A stretch of DNA of 64,000 bases from the NCBI GenBank assembly GCA_025458165.1, contig JALOTB010000002.1, positions 1 to 64,000 of the forward strand, read 5' to 3'. Numbering within the stretch: the first letter of the stretch is position 1; each line of letters starts with the position of its first letter. Below the pieces are notes generated by a model that was not told where the DNA came from, searched no databases, and was given only the letters and a program-made list of their open reading frames with translations. This DNA is from Chromatiaceae bacterium. Its GTDB lineage: Bacteria > Pseudomonadota > Gammaproteobacteria > Chromatiales > Chromatiaceae. The translations under genes were made by a program, and so were the position numbers. Shown in pieces: positions 17,867 to 26,112 of this stretch.

Positions 17867-20287
17867 ATGACGACAATGGCGAAATCGATGATCCGGTCCG
17901 CGATGCAGACGGCGCTGGCCGCGGGGGTCGCTGCGCTCTTCGCTGGCCCCGCGGTGGCGGAGCCCGAGGCGTCGGCCCCAGCCAGCGAGCCATGGGGCGA
18001 GTGGCGGGCCCTGTCCGAGGGCTTCGTCGGCCGCCGGCGCGAGCCACCTGGGCTGGAGCGCGCGGTCGAGCACCGGCGCTTGCCCGAGGTGGAGATCCAG
18101 GCGCGCCTGCTGGACCGCCCCGGTGCGCCCGGCCTGGCACGGGCCGCTGAGGCGCGTGCGTTGGCGCAAAGCGCCGCGGCGGCGCTCAGCGCGGGAGCCG
18201 CTGTGCGGACGAACGCCCAGTCGGCCTGGCTGAAGACGGGCGAGCCCGGTCTCTACGGCGTGTCTCTCGATGCGCTGGCTCTGGAGGCGGGGATGAACGC
18301 TTCGCAGCTCCGTAACCGCGCACGTTCGGGCCGGCTGAATGTGTTGAACGACGGGCGGCCCGTCTCCTGGCACTATGACCGAGGGTCCGACCGCCTGCTC
18401 TTCGCCGCCTTGGCCTACGAGACCTTCTACGCGGAGGGGAACGCGTACCAGGTCGTGCCCGCTCAGACCCCCGATCCCCAGCGGATGACGGAAACGCGCC
18501 CGGCGTCGGGCCGCGGCCGGGGCGATACCGCGCTCATCGGGCAACCGACACCCTTCCGCGAGTCGCTGAGGTTCGAGGAAGAGCCGGATATGTTCTTCAA
18601 TCAGGCCGTAGCGGCCGGCGAGCCCGATGCCGATTTTTGGTTTTGGGACTATTTGTGGGGCGGCTTCAAAGACAGCATCGAAGTGACCCTGAACCTGCCG
18701 TCCACGGCGGCCGAAGGCGTGGGCGAGCTGCGCGTCGAGCTGCGCGGCTGGACCAGGCTCAACCCCGGCAACGAGCACCAGGTCTATGCCGAGCTGAACG
18801 GCGTCCAGGTGGGCCCCGTGATCGCCTGGGACGGCTTCGAGACCGCAGAGCTGGTGGCGCAGTTCGATCAGGGGCTCCTGAACCCGGACGGCGACAACAC
18901 CCTCCGGCTGCGCAACATCTATGCCGCGGGGACCAACCCAGGTCAGTTCCTCGATGCCGTCGAGGTCGATTACCTGCGCCTGCCGGTGGTGAGCGACGGC
19001 CAACTCTGGATGCGCGGCGTCGCCGGCGGCACCCAGGCCGTGACGGGTCTCGCCAGCCCCGATGTGCTGGTCATCGAGTCGCCGGTGCGGGGTGCGCGGC
19101 TGCGCGGCGATGCCCAGGTCTATGCAGACGGGACCGGCTGGGCGGTAGCGTTTTCGGCCAATCCCGGTGCGGATTTCCTGGTCGTGGAATCCTCGGCCCT
19201 GAGCGCGCCGGCGATCGACGGACCCGCCACCGACGACCTGCGCAGCCGGCAGAATGCGGCCGAGTATCTCATCATCGCCCCCCGCGAGCTGGCCGGCACC
19301 GCAGAGGCCTTGGCGGAGTATCGCCGCGCGCATTTCGGCGCCGTGAAGATCGCCTGGCTCGACGACATCTACAAGGCGTTCGGGGCCGGGCGGGTAGACC
19401 CGTTCGCGATCGGCCGGTTCATGCGCACCGCGATGAACGAGTGGGGGCAGGCGCCGTCGATGGTGCTCCTGGTCGGCAAGGGCTCGCTCGACCACAAGGA
19501 TCGGATGGGCTACGGTGACAGCTTCGTCCCGGTGGTGATGACGAGCAATCCCTGGTCCCTGGCGCCCTCCGATGCCCGTCTGCTGGGCTTCGACGACGGC
19601 ATCACGCCCTTTGCTTACGGTCGGCTGCCGATCATGAACGACGACGAGGGGCTCGCCTACGTGGACAAGCTGGCCGGCCATGAGCTGCGGCTGCGCACCG
19701 GCGAGCGGGGCGCGGTGGTCGCGGCCGACAATCCCGACGATGCCGGCGATTTTCATGCCCATTCCGTCGAGATGACTCAACGGCTGTCTGAGCTTGGCTT
19801 CGATTTCGCCCGGCAGCTCTTCCACCCGCGGGATCAAGTCCGCACGGCGCTGATCGACTCCGTTACCTGGGATCAGGCAACCTACCTGAGCTATGACGGA
19901 CACGGCTCCGTGCAGCAGATCGGGAATTACCGCGAGCGCTTCCTGCTGGTGGCGGATGCGCAGGCGCTTAGAAACGAGCACCTGCCGGTATTCACGGCCC
20001 TCACTTGCGCCGCCGGAGACGACAGCCTGCCCGCGACCCGCTCCCTGGCGGCGGCGCTGGTGCTCAATCCGGAGGGCGGGGCGATCGCCTCGCTGGCGCC
20101 GACGGGGCTGTCCCTGGGGCCCGACGCCCATGTCCTCGGGTTAGCCTTCGTCGATGAGCTGTTCGGCTGGAGCCAGCCGGTCGGGGCCGCGGTGAGCGCG
20201 GCCAAGCAGGCCGTGGACGGACAGATCAGCGGCTTCATGTCGCCGATGTACGGGGTGCTAGGCGACCCGGCGGTGCGCGCGGAATAG
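17867..20287 (+). CDS. Gingipain-like C25 family cysteine peptidase, secreted
   Basis: 806 residues from ATG 17867. The signal peptide ends near residue 35 (GPAVA-EP). A pro-region and beta domain of about 400 residues precede the C25 catalytic domain (about 455-806). The dyad is visible: H679 in SYDGHGS and C714 in ALTCAAG. Supporting segments are EYRRAHFGAVKI, LLVGKGSLDHKD, YGRLPIMNDDEG and FVDELFGW. C25 enzymes are usually secreted endopeptidases cutting after Arg or Lys; the specificity here is not known. It follows the Gly-rich surface genes and precedes the peptide-modification cluster, 66 bases upstream of the small peptide gene and separated from it by a hairpin. It could mature the surface proteins or the peptide. 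Confidence 0.85.
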   Translation: MTTMAKSMIRSAMQTALAAGVAALFAGPAVAEPEASAPASEPWGEWRALSEGFVGRRREPPGLERAVEHRRLPEVEIQARLLDRPGAPGLARAAEARALAQSAAAALSAGAAVRTNAQSAWLKTGEPGLYGVSLDALALEAGMNASQLRNRARSGRLNVLNDGRPVSWHYDRGSDRLLFAALAYETFYAEGNAYQVVPAQTPDPQRMTETRPASGRGRGDTALIGQPTPFRESLRFEEEPDMFFNQAVAAGEPDADFWFWDYLWGGFKDSIEVTLNLPSTAAEGVGELRVELRGWTRLNPGNEHQVYAELNGVQVGPVIAWDGFETAELVAQFDQGLLNPDGDNTLRLRNIYAAGTNPGQFLDAVEVDYLRLPVVSDGQLWMRGVAGGTQAVTGLASPDVLVIESPVRGARLRGDAQVYADGTGWAVAFSANPGADFLVVESSALSAPAIDGPATDDLRSRQNAAEYLIIAPRELAGTAEALAEYRRAHFGAVKIAWLDDIYKAFGAGRVDPFAIGRFMRTAMNEWGQAPSMVLLVGKGSLDHKDRMGYGDSFVPVVMTSNPWSLAPSDARLLGFDDGITPFAYGRLPIMNDDEGLAYVDKLAGHELRLRTGERGAVVAADNPDDAGDFHAHSVEMTQRLSELGFDFARQLFHPRDQVRTALIDSVTWDQATYLSYDGHGSVQQIGNYRERFLLVADAQALRNEHLPVFTALTCAAGDDSLPATRSLAAALVLNPEGGAIASLAPTGLSLGPDAHVLGLAFVDELFGWSQPVGAAVSAAKQAVDGQISGFMSPMYGVLGDPAVRAE

Positions 20288-20295
20288 ACGGGATT

Positions 20296-20317
20296 AGGGC
20301 GGACGAGTTTCCGCCCT
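20296..20317 (+). terminator. Hairpin between C25 peptidase and peptide gene
   Basis: Perfect 8-bp stem AGGGCGGA / TCCGCCCT, loop CGAGTT, then TTTC. The short T-run makes it a leaky terminator or attenuator, which could set the ratio of protease to peptide transcripts or stabilise the peptide mRNA. Confidence 0.5.
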
Positions 20318-20352
20318 TTCGGGTACAGATCAAGCCGAAATAGGTGAAGCGC

Positions 20353-20559
20353 ATGACTGAACAATCGGAACGCGGGAAAGAGAACAAGGGGACGATTCAA
20401 GGCGAGGGCCGCGCCGGGCAACCGGCGCGCCTCCCCTACACGCCGCCACGGATTCTGAGCAGCGAACCGCTGGAGATGGCCGCGGGGAACTGTAGCCCGC
20501 CCTCTGCTGCATTCGGGAAGACCCAGACACCTACTACGTGTTCACAGCCCGGTTCCTAA
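20353..20559 (+). CDS. Candidate RiPP precursor peptide
   Basis: 68 residues from ATG 20353, with TAGGTGA six bases ahead. The N-terminal half is charged and Gly/Gln-rich (MTEQSERGKENKG). The middle reads LPYTPPRILSSEPLEMAAGN, which resembles leader motifs I associate with peptides next to PqqD-like proteins. The tail has two Cys (NCSPPSAAFGKTQ and TTCSQPGS), with Ser, Thr and Pro around them. Size, position directly ahead of an HPr-kinase-like, PqqD-like and radical SAM set, and the 11-base gap to the next gene argue that it is the substrate. I know of no characterised family member. It could also be a non-modified small protein. Confidence 0.68.
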   Translation: MTEQSERGKENKGTIQGEGRAGQPARLPYTPPRILSSEPLEMAAGNCSPPSAAFGKTQTPTTCSQPGS

Positions 20560-20569
20560 GGGCCCTCGC

Positions 20570-21499
20570 ATGCGCCCCCTCGGAAGCCCCGACACCTGGG
20601 GGCCTGCGTCGATCGCGCTCCGCCTGCCGGTCTGCGGCATCGCGATCGAGGGCCTGAGCGCCCGCCAGCGCGACGAAGTCGCGCGGAATCACCCGTCGTT
20701 TCTCGCCGCCGAAGGGGCTTTACACGGAACCGCTGGGATCGTCTGCCAGGCCGGGCGATTGCCTGAGCCCTTGTCCATCCCGGCGGAGGAGCTGACCTGC
20801 GCCGGACAATACGCCCCCCGCCAGGTCCGGCGCGGCGGCGGGCTGGAGGTCACCGGGATCAACTTCACCGCATGGGTGCCGCTGGACGCAGCCGCGGACG
20901 CCCGGACTCCGGCGGCCGCCCGCCTGTGCGTGGCCCGCGAGGAGGAGCTGCCCCAGCCGATGGTGCTGGAGAACTTCCTGCGCATCCTGCTGGCGCACCG
21001 GGCGCTGGGGTTCGGGGGCATGCTGCTGCACAGCGCCGGGCTGGTGGTCGATGGGCGGGCGCTGCTCTTCGTCGGCCGCTCCAACGCCGGCAAGACGACG
21101 CTCTCGCGCAAGGCCGACGCCGCCGGCGCGCGGGTGCTGAGCGACGACATCAACCTGGTGCTGCCGGCGGCGGACGGGTACGCGGTGCATTCGGTGCCCT
21201 TTACCGGGGAGTTTCGACGCCGGGTCGCGCTAGAGCCCGGCGCCGTGCCCTTGGCCGGGATCCTGCTGCTGGAGAAGGGGCCGCGGCTCACCCTGGCGCC
21301 GGTGGGCGCGGCGGCGGCGGTTTCTGCGCTGTTCGCCCAGTGCCCCTTCGTCAATACCGGCGCGGAGGAGGCCCCCGGCCTGCTGGACTCGCTGGCGCGA
21401 CTGGTCACGGCCACCCCCGTGGCGCGCCTGACGGTCGCGCTGGATGACCCTTTCACCACCATCATCGACCGGGCCCAGGGGGCCTTTGCGCATGTCTGA
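20570..21499 (+). CDS. HPr-kinase-like protein (HprK C-terminal fold)
   Basis: 309 residues. A variable N-terminal part precedes a P-loop domain with GRSNAGKT (169-176), then RVLSDDINLVLP and a hydrophobic beta core, as in HPr Ser kinase/phosphorylase. Classical HprK regulates sugar uptake. Copies beside PqqD-like and radical SAM genes instead belong to peptide-modification clusters and may phosphorylate the precursor. No HPr gene is nearby. The ATG is 11 bases past the peptide gene and the stop overlaps the next start. Confidence 0.78.
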   Translation: MRPLGSPDTWGPASIALRLPVCGIAIEGLSARQRDEVARNHPSFLAAEGALHGTAGIVCQAGRLPEPLSIPAEELTCAGQYAPRQVRRGGGLEVTGINFTAWVPLDAAADARTPAAARLCVAREEELPQPMVLENFLRILLAHRALGFGGMLLHSAGLVVDGRALLFVGRSNAGKTTLSRKADAAGARVLSDDINLVLPAADGYAVHSVPFTGEFRRRVALEPGAVPLAGILLLEKGPRLTLAPVGAAAAVSALFAQCPFVNTGAEEAPGLLDSLARLVTATPVARLTVALDDPFTTIIDRAQGAFAHV

Positions 21500-21788
21500 G
21501 ACATCGAGCTGCCGCCGCCTTTCACTGTCCTCCCGAGTGCGCTTCCGCGCCGTGGGCGATGAGGGGGTACTGGTCCACCTCGAGAGCGGCCGTGCCGTGG
21601 TGCTGAACGAGACCGGGCTGCACATCTTGCAACAACTGGAGCGCGGCCCGCGGAGCCCGGCGGAGCTGGCCGACTCACTGGTGGAAACGTTCGAGGTCGA
21701 GGCGTCGCAGGCGAGCAAGGATCTGGCCGCCTTCCTCGCCGAGCTGGACGCCGAGCAGATCCTCGGGGGCGAGGGGAAGCCCGGGTGA
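21492..21788 (+). CDS. PqqD-like peptide chaperone (RiPP recognition element)
   Basis: 98 residues. Features of the PqqD fold are VRFRAVGDEGVLVHLESGR, then AVVLNETGLHILQQLERG, and a helical end with FLAELDAEQIL. PqqD-like domains bind leader peptides and deliver them to radical SAM enzymes. ATG 21492 overlaps the upstream stop by eight bases and the stop overlaps the next GTG, so it is translationally coupled on both sides. It would be the leader-binding partner of the 20353 peptide. Confidence 0.85.
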   Translation: MSETSSCRRLSLSSRVRFRAVGDEGVLVHLESGRAVVLNETGLHILQQLERGPRSPAELADSLVETFEVEASQASKDLAAFLAELDAEQILGGEGKPG

Positions 21789-22816
21789 CCACGGGCGACC
21801 GGTCCTACCGCGGCGAGGTGCTGAGGCGGGTGCGGCAGCAACGGCTGCTGCATGATGTGACGCTGGAGCTCACCTACCGCTGCAACCTGGACTGCTTCTA
21901 TTGCAACAACGACCGCGAGAAACCCGGGAAGCCGCTCTCCCTCGCCCAGTACCGGACCCTGCTCGAAGACCTGGCGCGGATGCAGACCCTCTTCCTGATG
22001 CTCACCGGCGGCGAGCCGATGGTCCACCCGCACTTCTTCGAGATCGGGCGGATGACGAAGGAGCTGGGCTTCGTGGTGCGGGTGCGCACCAACGGTCACA
22101 CGCTGCACCCGCGCAATGTTTCGCGGTTGCTGGAGGAGGTCGATCCCTACATGGCCGAGGTCAGTCTGCACGGGGCCACGGCCGAGGTCCACGACCGCCA
22201 GACCCGGGTCCCCGGCAGCTTCGAGCGCCTGATCGGCAACCTGCGCCAGGCCCGCGCGGCCGGGCTGCGCTGCGGCATGGTCACCACGCCCACCGCCTGG
22301 AACGAGCACCAGATCGAGGCCATGATCGCACTGGGCGATGAGCTTGACGCGCCCCTGCGCTTCCAGGGGCCGGTCGGGCCGCGCGACAATGGCGATACCG
22401 CGCCATTATCCATCCAGCCGGCGCGCGAGACCTGGGACCGCATCGAGGCGCTGGTCACGGAGCGCAAGGCCCGGACCATGGCCGGTGCGGGCCAGCGCCC
22501 GGCGCCGGAGGTGACCGCGGAGCGCGAGCACGAGACGCCGGCCACGTGCAGCGTGGGCGTTGCGGGGGTGGACATCGATCCCTACGGCAATGTGCAGGCG
22601 TGCATGCACCTTCAGCAGAGCGCCGGCAGCCTGCACGAGCAGTCCATCGAGCAGATCTGGAACCAGTCCCCCCTGTTCACCCGCGCCCGTCAGCGGGCGA
22701 TCAAGGCCGCGGAGCAGTTGGGGGGCGAAAGGCCCCGTCAGCTCGGCGCCCCCCTGTTCTGCCTGGCGGTGGAGGAGAACTGCGCCAAGGGCTGCGGGGG
22801 GTGCGCGAGACCGTGA
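21785..22816 (+). CDS. Radical SAM/SPASM protein
   Basis: 343 residues. The [4Fe-4S] SAM motif is C33-NLD-C37-FY-C40 in LTYRCNLDCFYCNND, followed by the GGEP motif (LTGGEPMVHP). The C-terminal SPASM-type Cys set includes TCSVGVAG, GNVQACMHLQ, LFCLAVEENCAKGCGGC, enough for auxiliary clusters. Peptide-modifying radical SAM/SPASM enzymes install carbon-carbon, carbon-sulfur or epimerised bonds. Together with the PqqD-like partner it probably modifies the 20353 peptide; the bond type cannot be predicted. The GTG start overlaps the PqqD stop, and its own stop overlaps the next GTG. Confidence 0.9.
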   Translation: MTTGDRSYRGEVLRRVRQQRLLHDVTLELTYRCNLDCFYCNNDREKPGKPLSLAQYRTLLEDLARMQTLFLMLTGGEPMVHPHFFEIGRMTKELGFVVRVRTNGHTLHPRNVSRLLEEVDPYMAEVSLHGATAEVHDRQTRVPGSFERLIGNLRQARAAGLRCGMVTTPTAWNEHQIEAMIALGDELDAPLRFQGPVGPRDNGDTAPLSIQPARETWDRIEALVTERKARTMAGAGQRPAPEVTAEREHETPATCSVGVAGVDIDPYGNVQACMHLQQSAGSLHEQSIEQIWNQSPLFTRARQRAIKAAEQLGGERPRQLGAPLFCLAVEENCAKGCGGCARP

Positions 22817-23355
22817 TCGGCGCGGCCCGGCGCGACCAACCGAGCGCGGCTGCGGCCGCCGGCGGGCCGGAGACGGGTTGCGCGCCACCCGAGCCACCGC
22901 CGGCAGCGGGCAGGCCCGCCGCCTGGCGTCGGGCGGTGTACGGTGCCGACGGCTGTCTCGCCGCCGTCCTCGCATCGGGCGAGGGCATGGTGGTGCACGT
23001 CAACGGCACCTGCATGGAGCCGGTGATCGGGGATCGCGCGCGGGCTCGCATCGAGCCGGTTCGCCGCCTGTCCCCGGGGGATGTGATCGCGGTCCGCAGC
23101 GCCCCGGAGGGCACCGGGGTGCTGATGCACCGGTTTCTCGGCCCCGTCTGGACCCCCGGCGGCTGGCGGCTGATGACCATGGCCGACGCCGCCAACCGCC
23201 CCGATCCGCTCGCAGAGGACGCACAGGTCCTTGGCAAGGTGGTAGCGCTCAATACCTGTACCTACCGCGTCACCCTCCCCGTCCGCGCGCTGGCACTGGC
23301 GCGTTACGCCTACTGGACCCTGCGCCTCGCCATTCGCCGCCTCGTTCGAGGTTAA
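22813..23355 (+). CDS. SipW-like S26/S24-type peptidase with Cys in the Ser position
   Basis: 180 residues. The GTG at 22813 overlaps the radical SAM stop. The core has HVNGTCMEPVIGD, where signal peptidases carry G-x-S-M-x-P; the Ser is replaced by C67. The second catalytic position is H106 in VLMHRFLG, the His form of SipW and archaeal-type signal peptidases rather than Lys. LSPGDVIAVRS is the expected neighbouring box. A hydrophobic C-terminal segment may anchor it. It may remove the leader from the modified peptide or be an inactive sensor-like relative. Last gene of the cluster. Confidence 0.72.
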   Translation: MIGAARRDQPSAAAAAGGPETGCAPPEPPPAAGRPAAWRRAVYGADGCLAAVLASGEGMVVHVNGTCMEPVIGDRARARIEPVRRLSPGDVIAVRSAPEGTGVLMHRFLGPVWTPGGWRLMTMADAANRPDPLAEDAQVLGKVVALNTCTYRVTLPVRALALARYAYWTLRLAIRRLVRG

Positions 23356-23388
23356 TGTCAAACTGGGGCGCAGCGCGCTCGCAATCCC

Positions 23389-23427
23389 CCCTATCTCCCG
23401 CACGCGGTAGAGGGATGGGGTGAGGGT
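23389..23427 (+). repeat. REP-like intergenic repeat, copy A
   Basis: Imperfect stem CCCTATCTCCCGC / GCGGTAGAGGG followed by ATGGGGTGAGGG. This resembles the common GC-rich palindromic repeat found between bacterial genes. Inverted relative to 23740-23760. Confidence 0.5.
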
Positions 23428-23739
23428 AACGACCACGGCGATACGCGACCGATTTCTATCGTGCGGCAGGGCGCGCATCGCCATGATGGTTAGGGAAACG
23501 CCGATCCTAGCAGTCTGTCGGTCTGCGCCTTGCGGCGCGCCCCGCCGCGACACCTGGCAGGTCGCATCGAATCGAGCATCCTGGATTTCGTGTAGGCGAA
23601 GCAGACCGCTCGAAACAGCAGCTCCAGCGGCTGTCCGTTAATAACAAACATAGGAAGCAAGGCGTTGGTCGACCGATGGCACCTCCGGCGATGGTGCCCG
23701 CGCACACCGGACAATGTAATGCGCGGGCGCCTTGTCGTT

Positions 23740-23760
23740 CCCTCACCCCCGCCCCTATCC
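23740..23760 (-). repeat. REP-like intergenic repeat, copy B
   Basis: CCCTCACCCCCGCCCCTATCC, sharing GGGTGAGGG in opposite orientation to copy A. The two bracket about 310 bases of non-coding DNA. Confidence 0.4.
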
Positions 23761-23815
23761 CCGGTCTCGTGGACACTCTGAGCACAGCCCGTGATCGGCG
23801 GTACAGTCGTGCCCC

Positions 23816-24108
23816 ATGCGACTGTTCGGGGCGACCTTCACCGCCTCGCTCACCGAGCGCATCCGCCTGGCGGCGGCGGAGACCGGTTTTACACCCAACG
23901 CCCCGGCCCGGCGGGTGTGGGGGTGTGCGCCTGGCTCGGTTGGCTTGGCGCCGACGGCAAGCCCCCCGGGGTCAGCAGCCGCAAGGCACTGCTGGCGTTG
24001 GAGCAGCGGGGTCTCATTGATCTGCCCGCGGCACAGCGGGCGATCCCGCAGGCGCGCCCGGCGGCTTCCTCGGGCGCAAGGGCGCCCGCAATCCCGGTGC
24101 CACTATGA
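23816..24108 (+). pseudogene. Decayed N-terminal fragment of a DUF4338/IS4-like transposase-type protein
   Basis: One frame begins MRLFGATFTASLTERIRLAA; a second, shifted frame continues WLGADGKPPGVSSRKALLAL and EQRGLIDLPAA. Together these read like the N-terminus of DUF4338-containing transposases (a helix-turn region with SxRKALLxLxxxGLIxLP). About 100 residues remain, a frameshift separates the halves, and no DDE or DUF4338 core follows. Treated as mobile-element debris. Confidence 0.5.
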
Positions 24109-24721
24109 TCCGGTACGGGCTCAACCGACTCGCCGATATCACCGCAACCGTCCGTATCTCCCATCCGTCCATCCGAGGCGGCCAGGGATGGCTGTATCCG
24201 GAATCATGGTCCGCCCCGTTCCTTGCCAACGACCCGATGGGGCAACATCCTGGCGAACGGCTGAGCCGCCGAGCGAAACGACCCGCGGCAAGCAGGCGCG
24301 CAGGAGGCCGCGGCAGGACCACCACGAGTGGCGACGAGTGAGCCCCACCGTGATGGCAGGCAAGGCACGTCCCGCGCTGCCGAGAACCTGTGTTGACCAA
24401 GAGCCCGCCTTGCCGAGCCTGAGGGTGCGATGGGGACAGGAACGCTAGCGGATTCCATCAGGGCACGAGGGCCGACGACGGCACCTCGCCACCAGGGCGG
24501 AAAGCAGGCCGCAACGGTTTTCTCTGTCGATCAGGGGGTCGCTCTCGCATCGCGGAACTGACCAGACGAGGGGCACAGTCAGCAGAGGGCGCGGGTACAG
24601 GGAGCAAGCCGCGCGCGACTTTCGCGCCGGCGCCCGCGTAGAATCCCGGGCCGTCGACCGCCCCGCACGGGGCCGGTACCGCCAACCCTCACTCGCCCCG
24701 CTTATGGAGAGCCATCGACCC

Positions 24722-25243
24722 ATGAACCGCATCGCAACCCTCCTCGTCCTGATCGCCCTAAGCCTGCCCGTCATCGCCGCGGGCCCCACCAGCATCGGCT
24801 ACGTCGACATGCAACGGGTGTTCGAGGAGAGCGCGCTCGGGCGTCAGGCCAACGACAAGCTCAAGGAGCAGTTCAGCCCACGCCAGGACGCCTTCGCCCA
24901 GGAGGAGCAGGCGATCCGTCAGCTCCAGCAGGCCCTGGGGCGCGACCAGGCGCTGATGAGTCAAACCGAGCTCGACAAACGCCAGAAGGAGATCCAGCAG
25001 CGCATCGGCAAGCTTCAGCAGGATGCCGCAGCCGCCCAGCAAGAGCTGGCCGAGGCGCGCAGCAAGCTTGGCAGCGAGATCCTCGGCCCGGCGCAGAAGG
25101 CGATCGCCGAGGTCGCCAAGAAGCAGAAGATCGGCGCGGTCCTCGAGCGGCGCCAGAGCGGCCTGGTCTACGCGGATGATGACCTGGACCTGACGGAGGC
25201 GGTGATCAAGGAGCTGGACGCGGCGGCGAAGGCCAAGAAGTGA
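24722..25243 (+). CDS. OmpH/Skp-family periplasmic chaperone-like protein
   Basis: 173 residues from ATG 24722 behind GGAGAG. A short signal peptide (IATLLVLIALSLPVIAA) precedes IGYVDMQRVFEES, the usual Skp opening, and a long coiled-coil with QQRIGKLQQDAAAAQ. Skp proteins escort outer-membrane proteins across the periplasm. It lacks the usual bamA/lpxD neighbours, so it is probably a second copy rather than the main skp. Monocistronic. Confidence 0.85.
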   Translation: MNRIATLLVLIALSLPVIAAGPTSIGYVDMQRVFEESALGRQANDKLKEQFSPRQDAFAQEEQAIRQLQQALGRDQALMSQTELDKRQKEIQQRIGKLQQDAAAAQQELAEARSKLGSEILGPAQKAIAEVAKKQKIGAVLERRQSGLVYADDDLDLTEAVIKELDAAAKAKK

Positions 25244-25401
25244 GTCGCCAGCGACTGGCCCGATTTTGACCATTTGGTTGCCGTCACCCCGAATCCCTAA
25301 GGTAGAATCCCAGACGGCCGAGCGGGCCGGCAGCCCGCGCCATAGGCCCAATGATTCCGGGCTTCTACTTGCCCCCGACCACGACTGAGGACGACACATC
25401 C

Positions 25402-25638
25402 ATGCTTGGCGAACCCCACGATCTCCTGCACGAGTTCCCGGATCTGGAGGCACGGATCGCGGCCCTGCGGGCGTCCAACCAGGACTTCGCGCATTTGATG
25501 ACGGAATACGACACCCTTGACGCGCGGGTCCGGCGCCTCGAGGAGCTGGGCACGCCGGTGGCGGACGAGACGATCGAGGACCTCAAGAAGGAGCGCCTGC
25601 TCCTCAAGGACCGTCTCTACGAGATGCTGCGGGCCTGA
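25402..25638 (+). CDS. YdcH family protein (DUF465)
   Basis: 78 residues: MLGEPHDLLHEFPD, then a helical hairpin with LDARVRRLEE and LKKERLLLKDRLYEML. This is the short charged all-helical DUF465/YdcH family of unknown function. ATG 25402 gives the standard N-terminus; a longer frame upstream lacks similarity. Confidence 0.9.
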   Translation: MLGEPHDLLHEFPDLEARIAALRASNQDFAHLMTEYDTLDARVRRLEELGTPVADETIEDLKKERLLLKDRLYEMLRA

Positions 25639-25687
25639 GACGGCGCCCCCGGCGCTGCCGCCGAGCAGCAGGCGCCGGCGACGGACC

Positions 25688-26071
25688 ATGGCCGCCGACC
25701 TCCCCTACGACCAGCGCGTCGCCCTGACCCGGAGCGTGCTCCAGATCCTCGACGGCTGGTCGCTCGCCCCTGACGACCAGTGTGGGCTGCTCGGGCTGGA
25801 CCAGCCGGGCGCGGTGCGGCGCCTGCGCCGACATCGGCTCGGCAATCCCTTCCCCGACGAGCCGGAGGTCTGGGTCCGCGTGGCCCTGCTGCTGGACATC
25901 GACCGCGCGGTCAACCAGCTCTTCCCGCACAGCGGCGCGGCGGCGGACCTCTGGGTGACCACCCCGCGCATCAAGTTTGGCCGCCGCACCCCGCTGGAGC
26001 TGATGCTCTCGGGCGGGGTCGAGGGCATCCGTCGCGTGGCACGGTCGCTCGACAACCTCGATCTGCTCTGA
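25688..26071 (+). CDS. MbcA/ParS/Xre-type antitoxin-like protein (DUF2384), orphan
   Basis: 127 residues. The N-terminal helical part (LTRSVLQILDGWSLAPDDQCG) is followed by HRLGNPFP, a middle domain with LLLDIDRAVNQLF and a C-terminal TPRIKFGRRTPLELMLSGG, the toxin-binding block of the ParS/MbcA family. Classical members neutralise RES-domain toxins. No RES gene is adjacent, so this copy is orphaned or has another role. ATG 25688. Confidence 0.75.
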   Translation: MAADLPYDQRVALTRSVLQILDGWSLAPDDQCGLLGLDQPGAVRRLRRHRLGNPFPDEPEVWVRVALLLDIDRAVNQLFPHSGAAADLWVTTPRIKFGRRTPLELMLSGGVEGIRRVARSLDNLDLL

Positions 26072-26112
26072 CCGCGGCCGGACCGCTCTCCCGCCGGCAG
26101 GGCACCACCGCC

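Larger units (their letters stand above)
23356..24721. other. Gene-poor stretch with repeats and mobile-element remains
   Basis: About 1.37 kb with no intact recognisable gene. It holds two REP-like repeats, a decayed DUF4338/transposase-type fragment (23816-24108) and, at about 23507-23520, CTAGCAGTCTGTCG, which resembles the end of an insertion sequence (weak). From 24110 to 24700 I see nothing but short accidental frames. Confidence 0.55.

Noticed and set aside
17006..20131. 1041-codon frame on the minus strand
   Set aside because: It is antisense to the C25 peptidase and paralogue 3. GC-rich codon bias keeps it open; the translation has no family features.
23816..24108. Druantia-type (DruA, DUF4338) defence gene
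   Set aside because: Only about 100 residues of the N-terminal type remain, frameshifted, without the core domain or partner genes.
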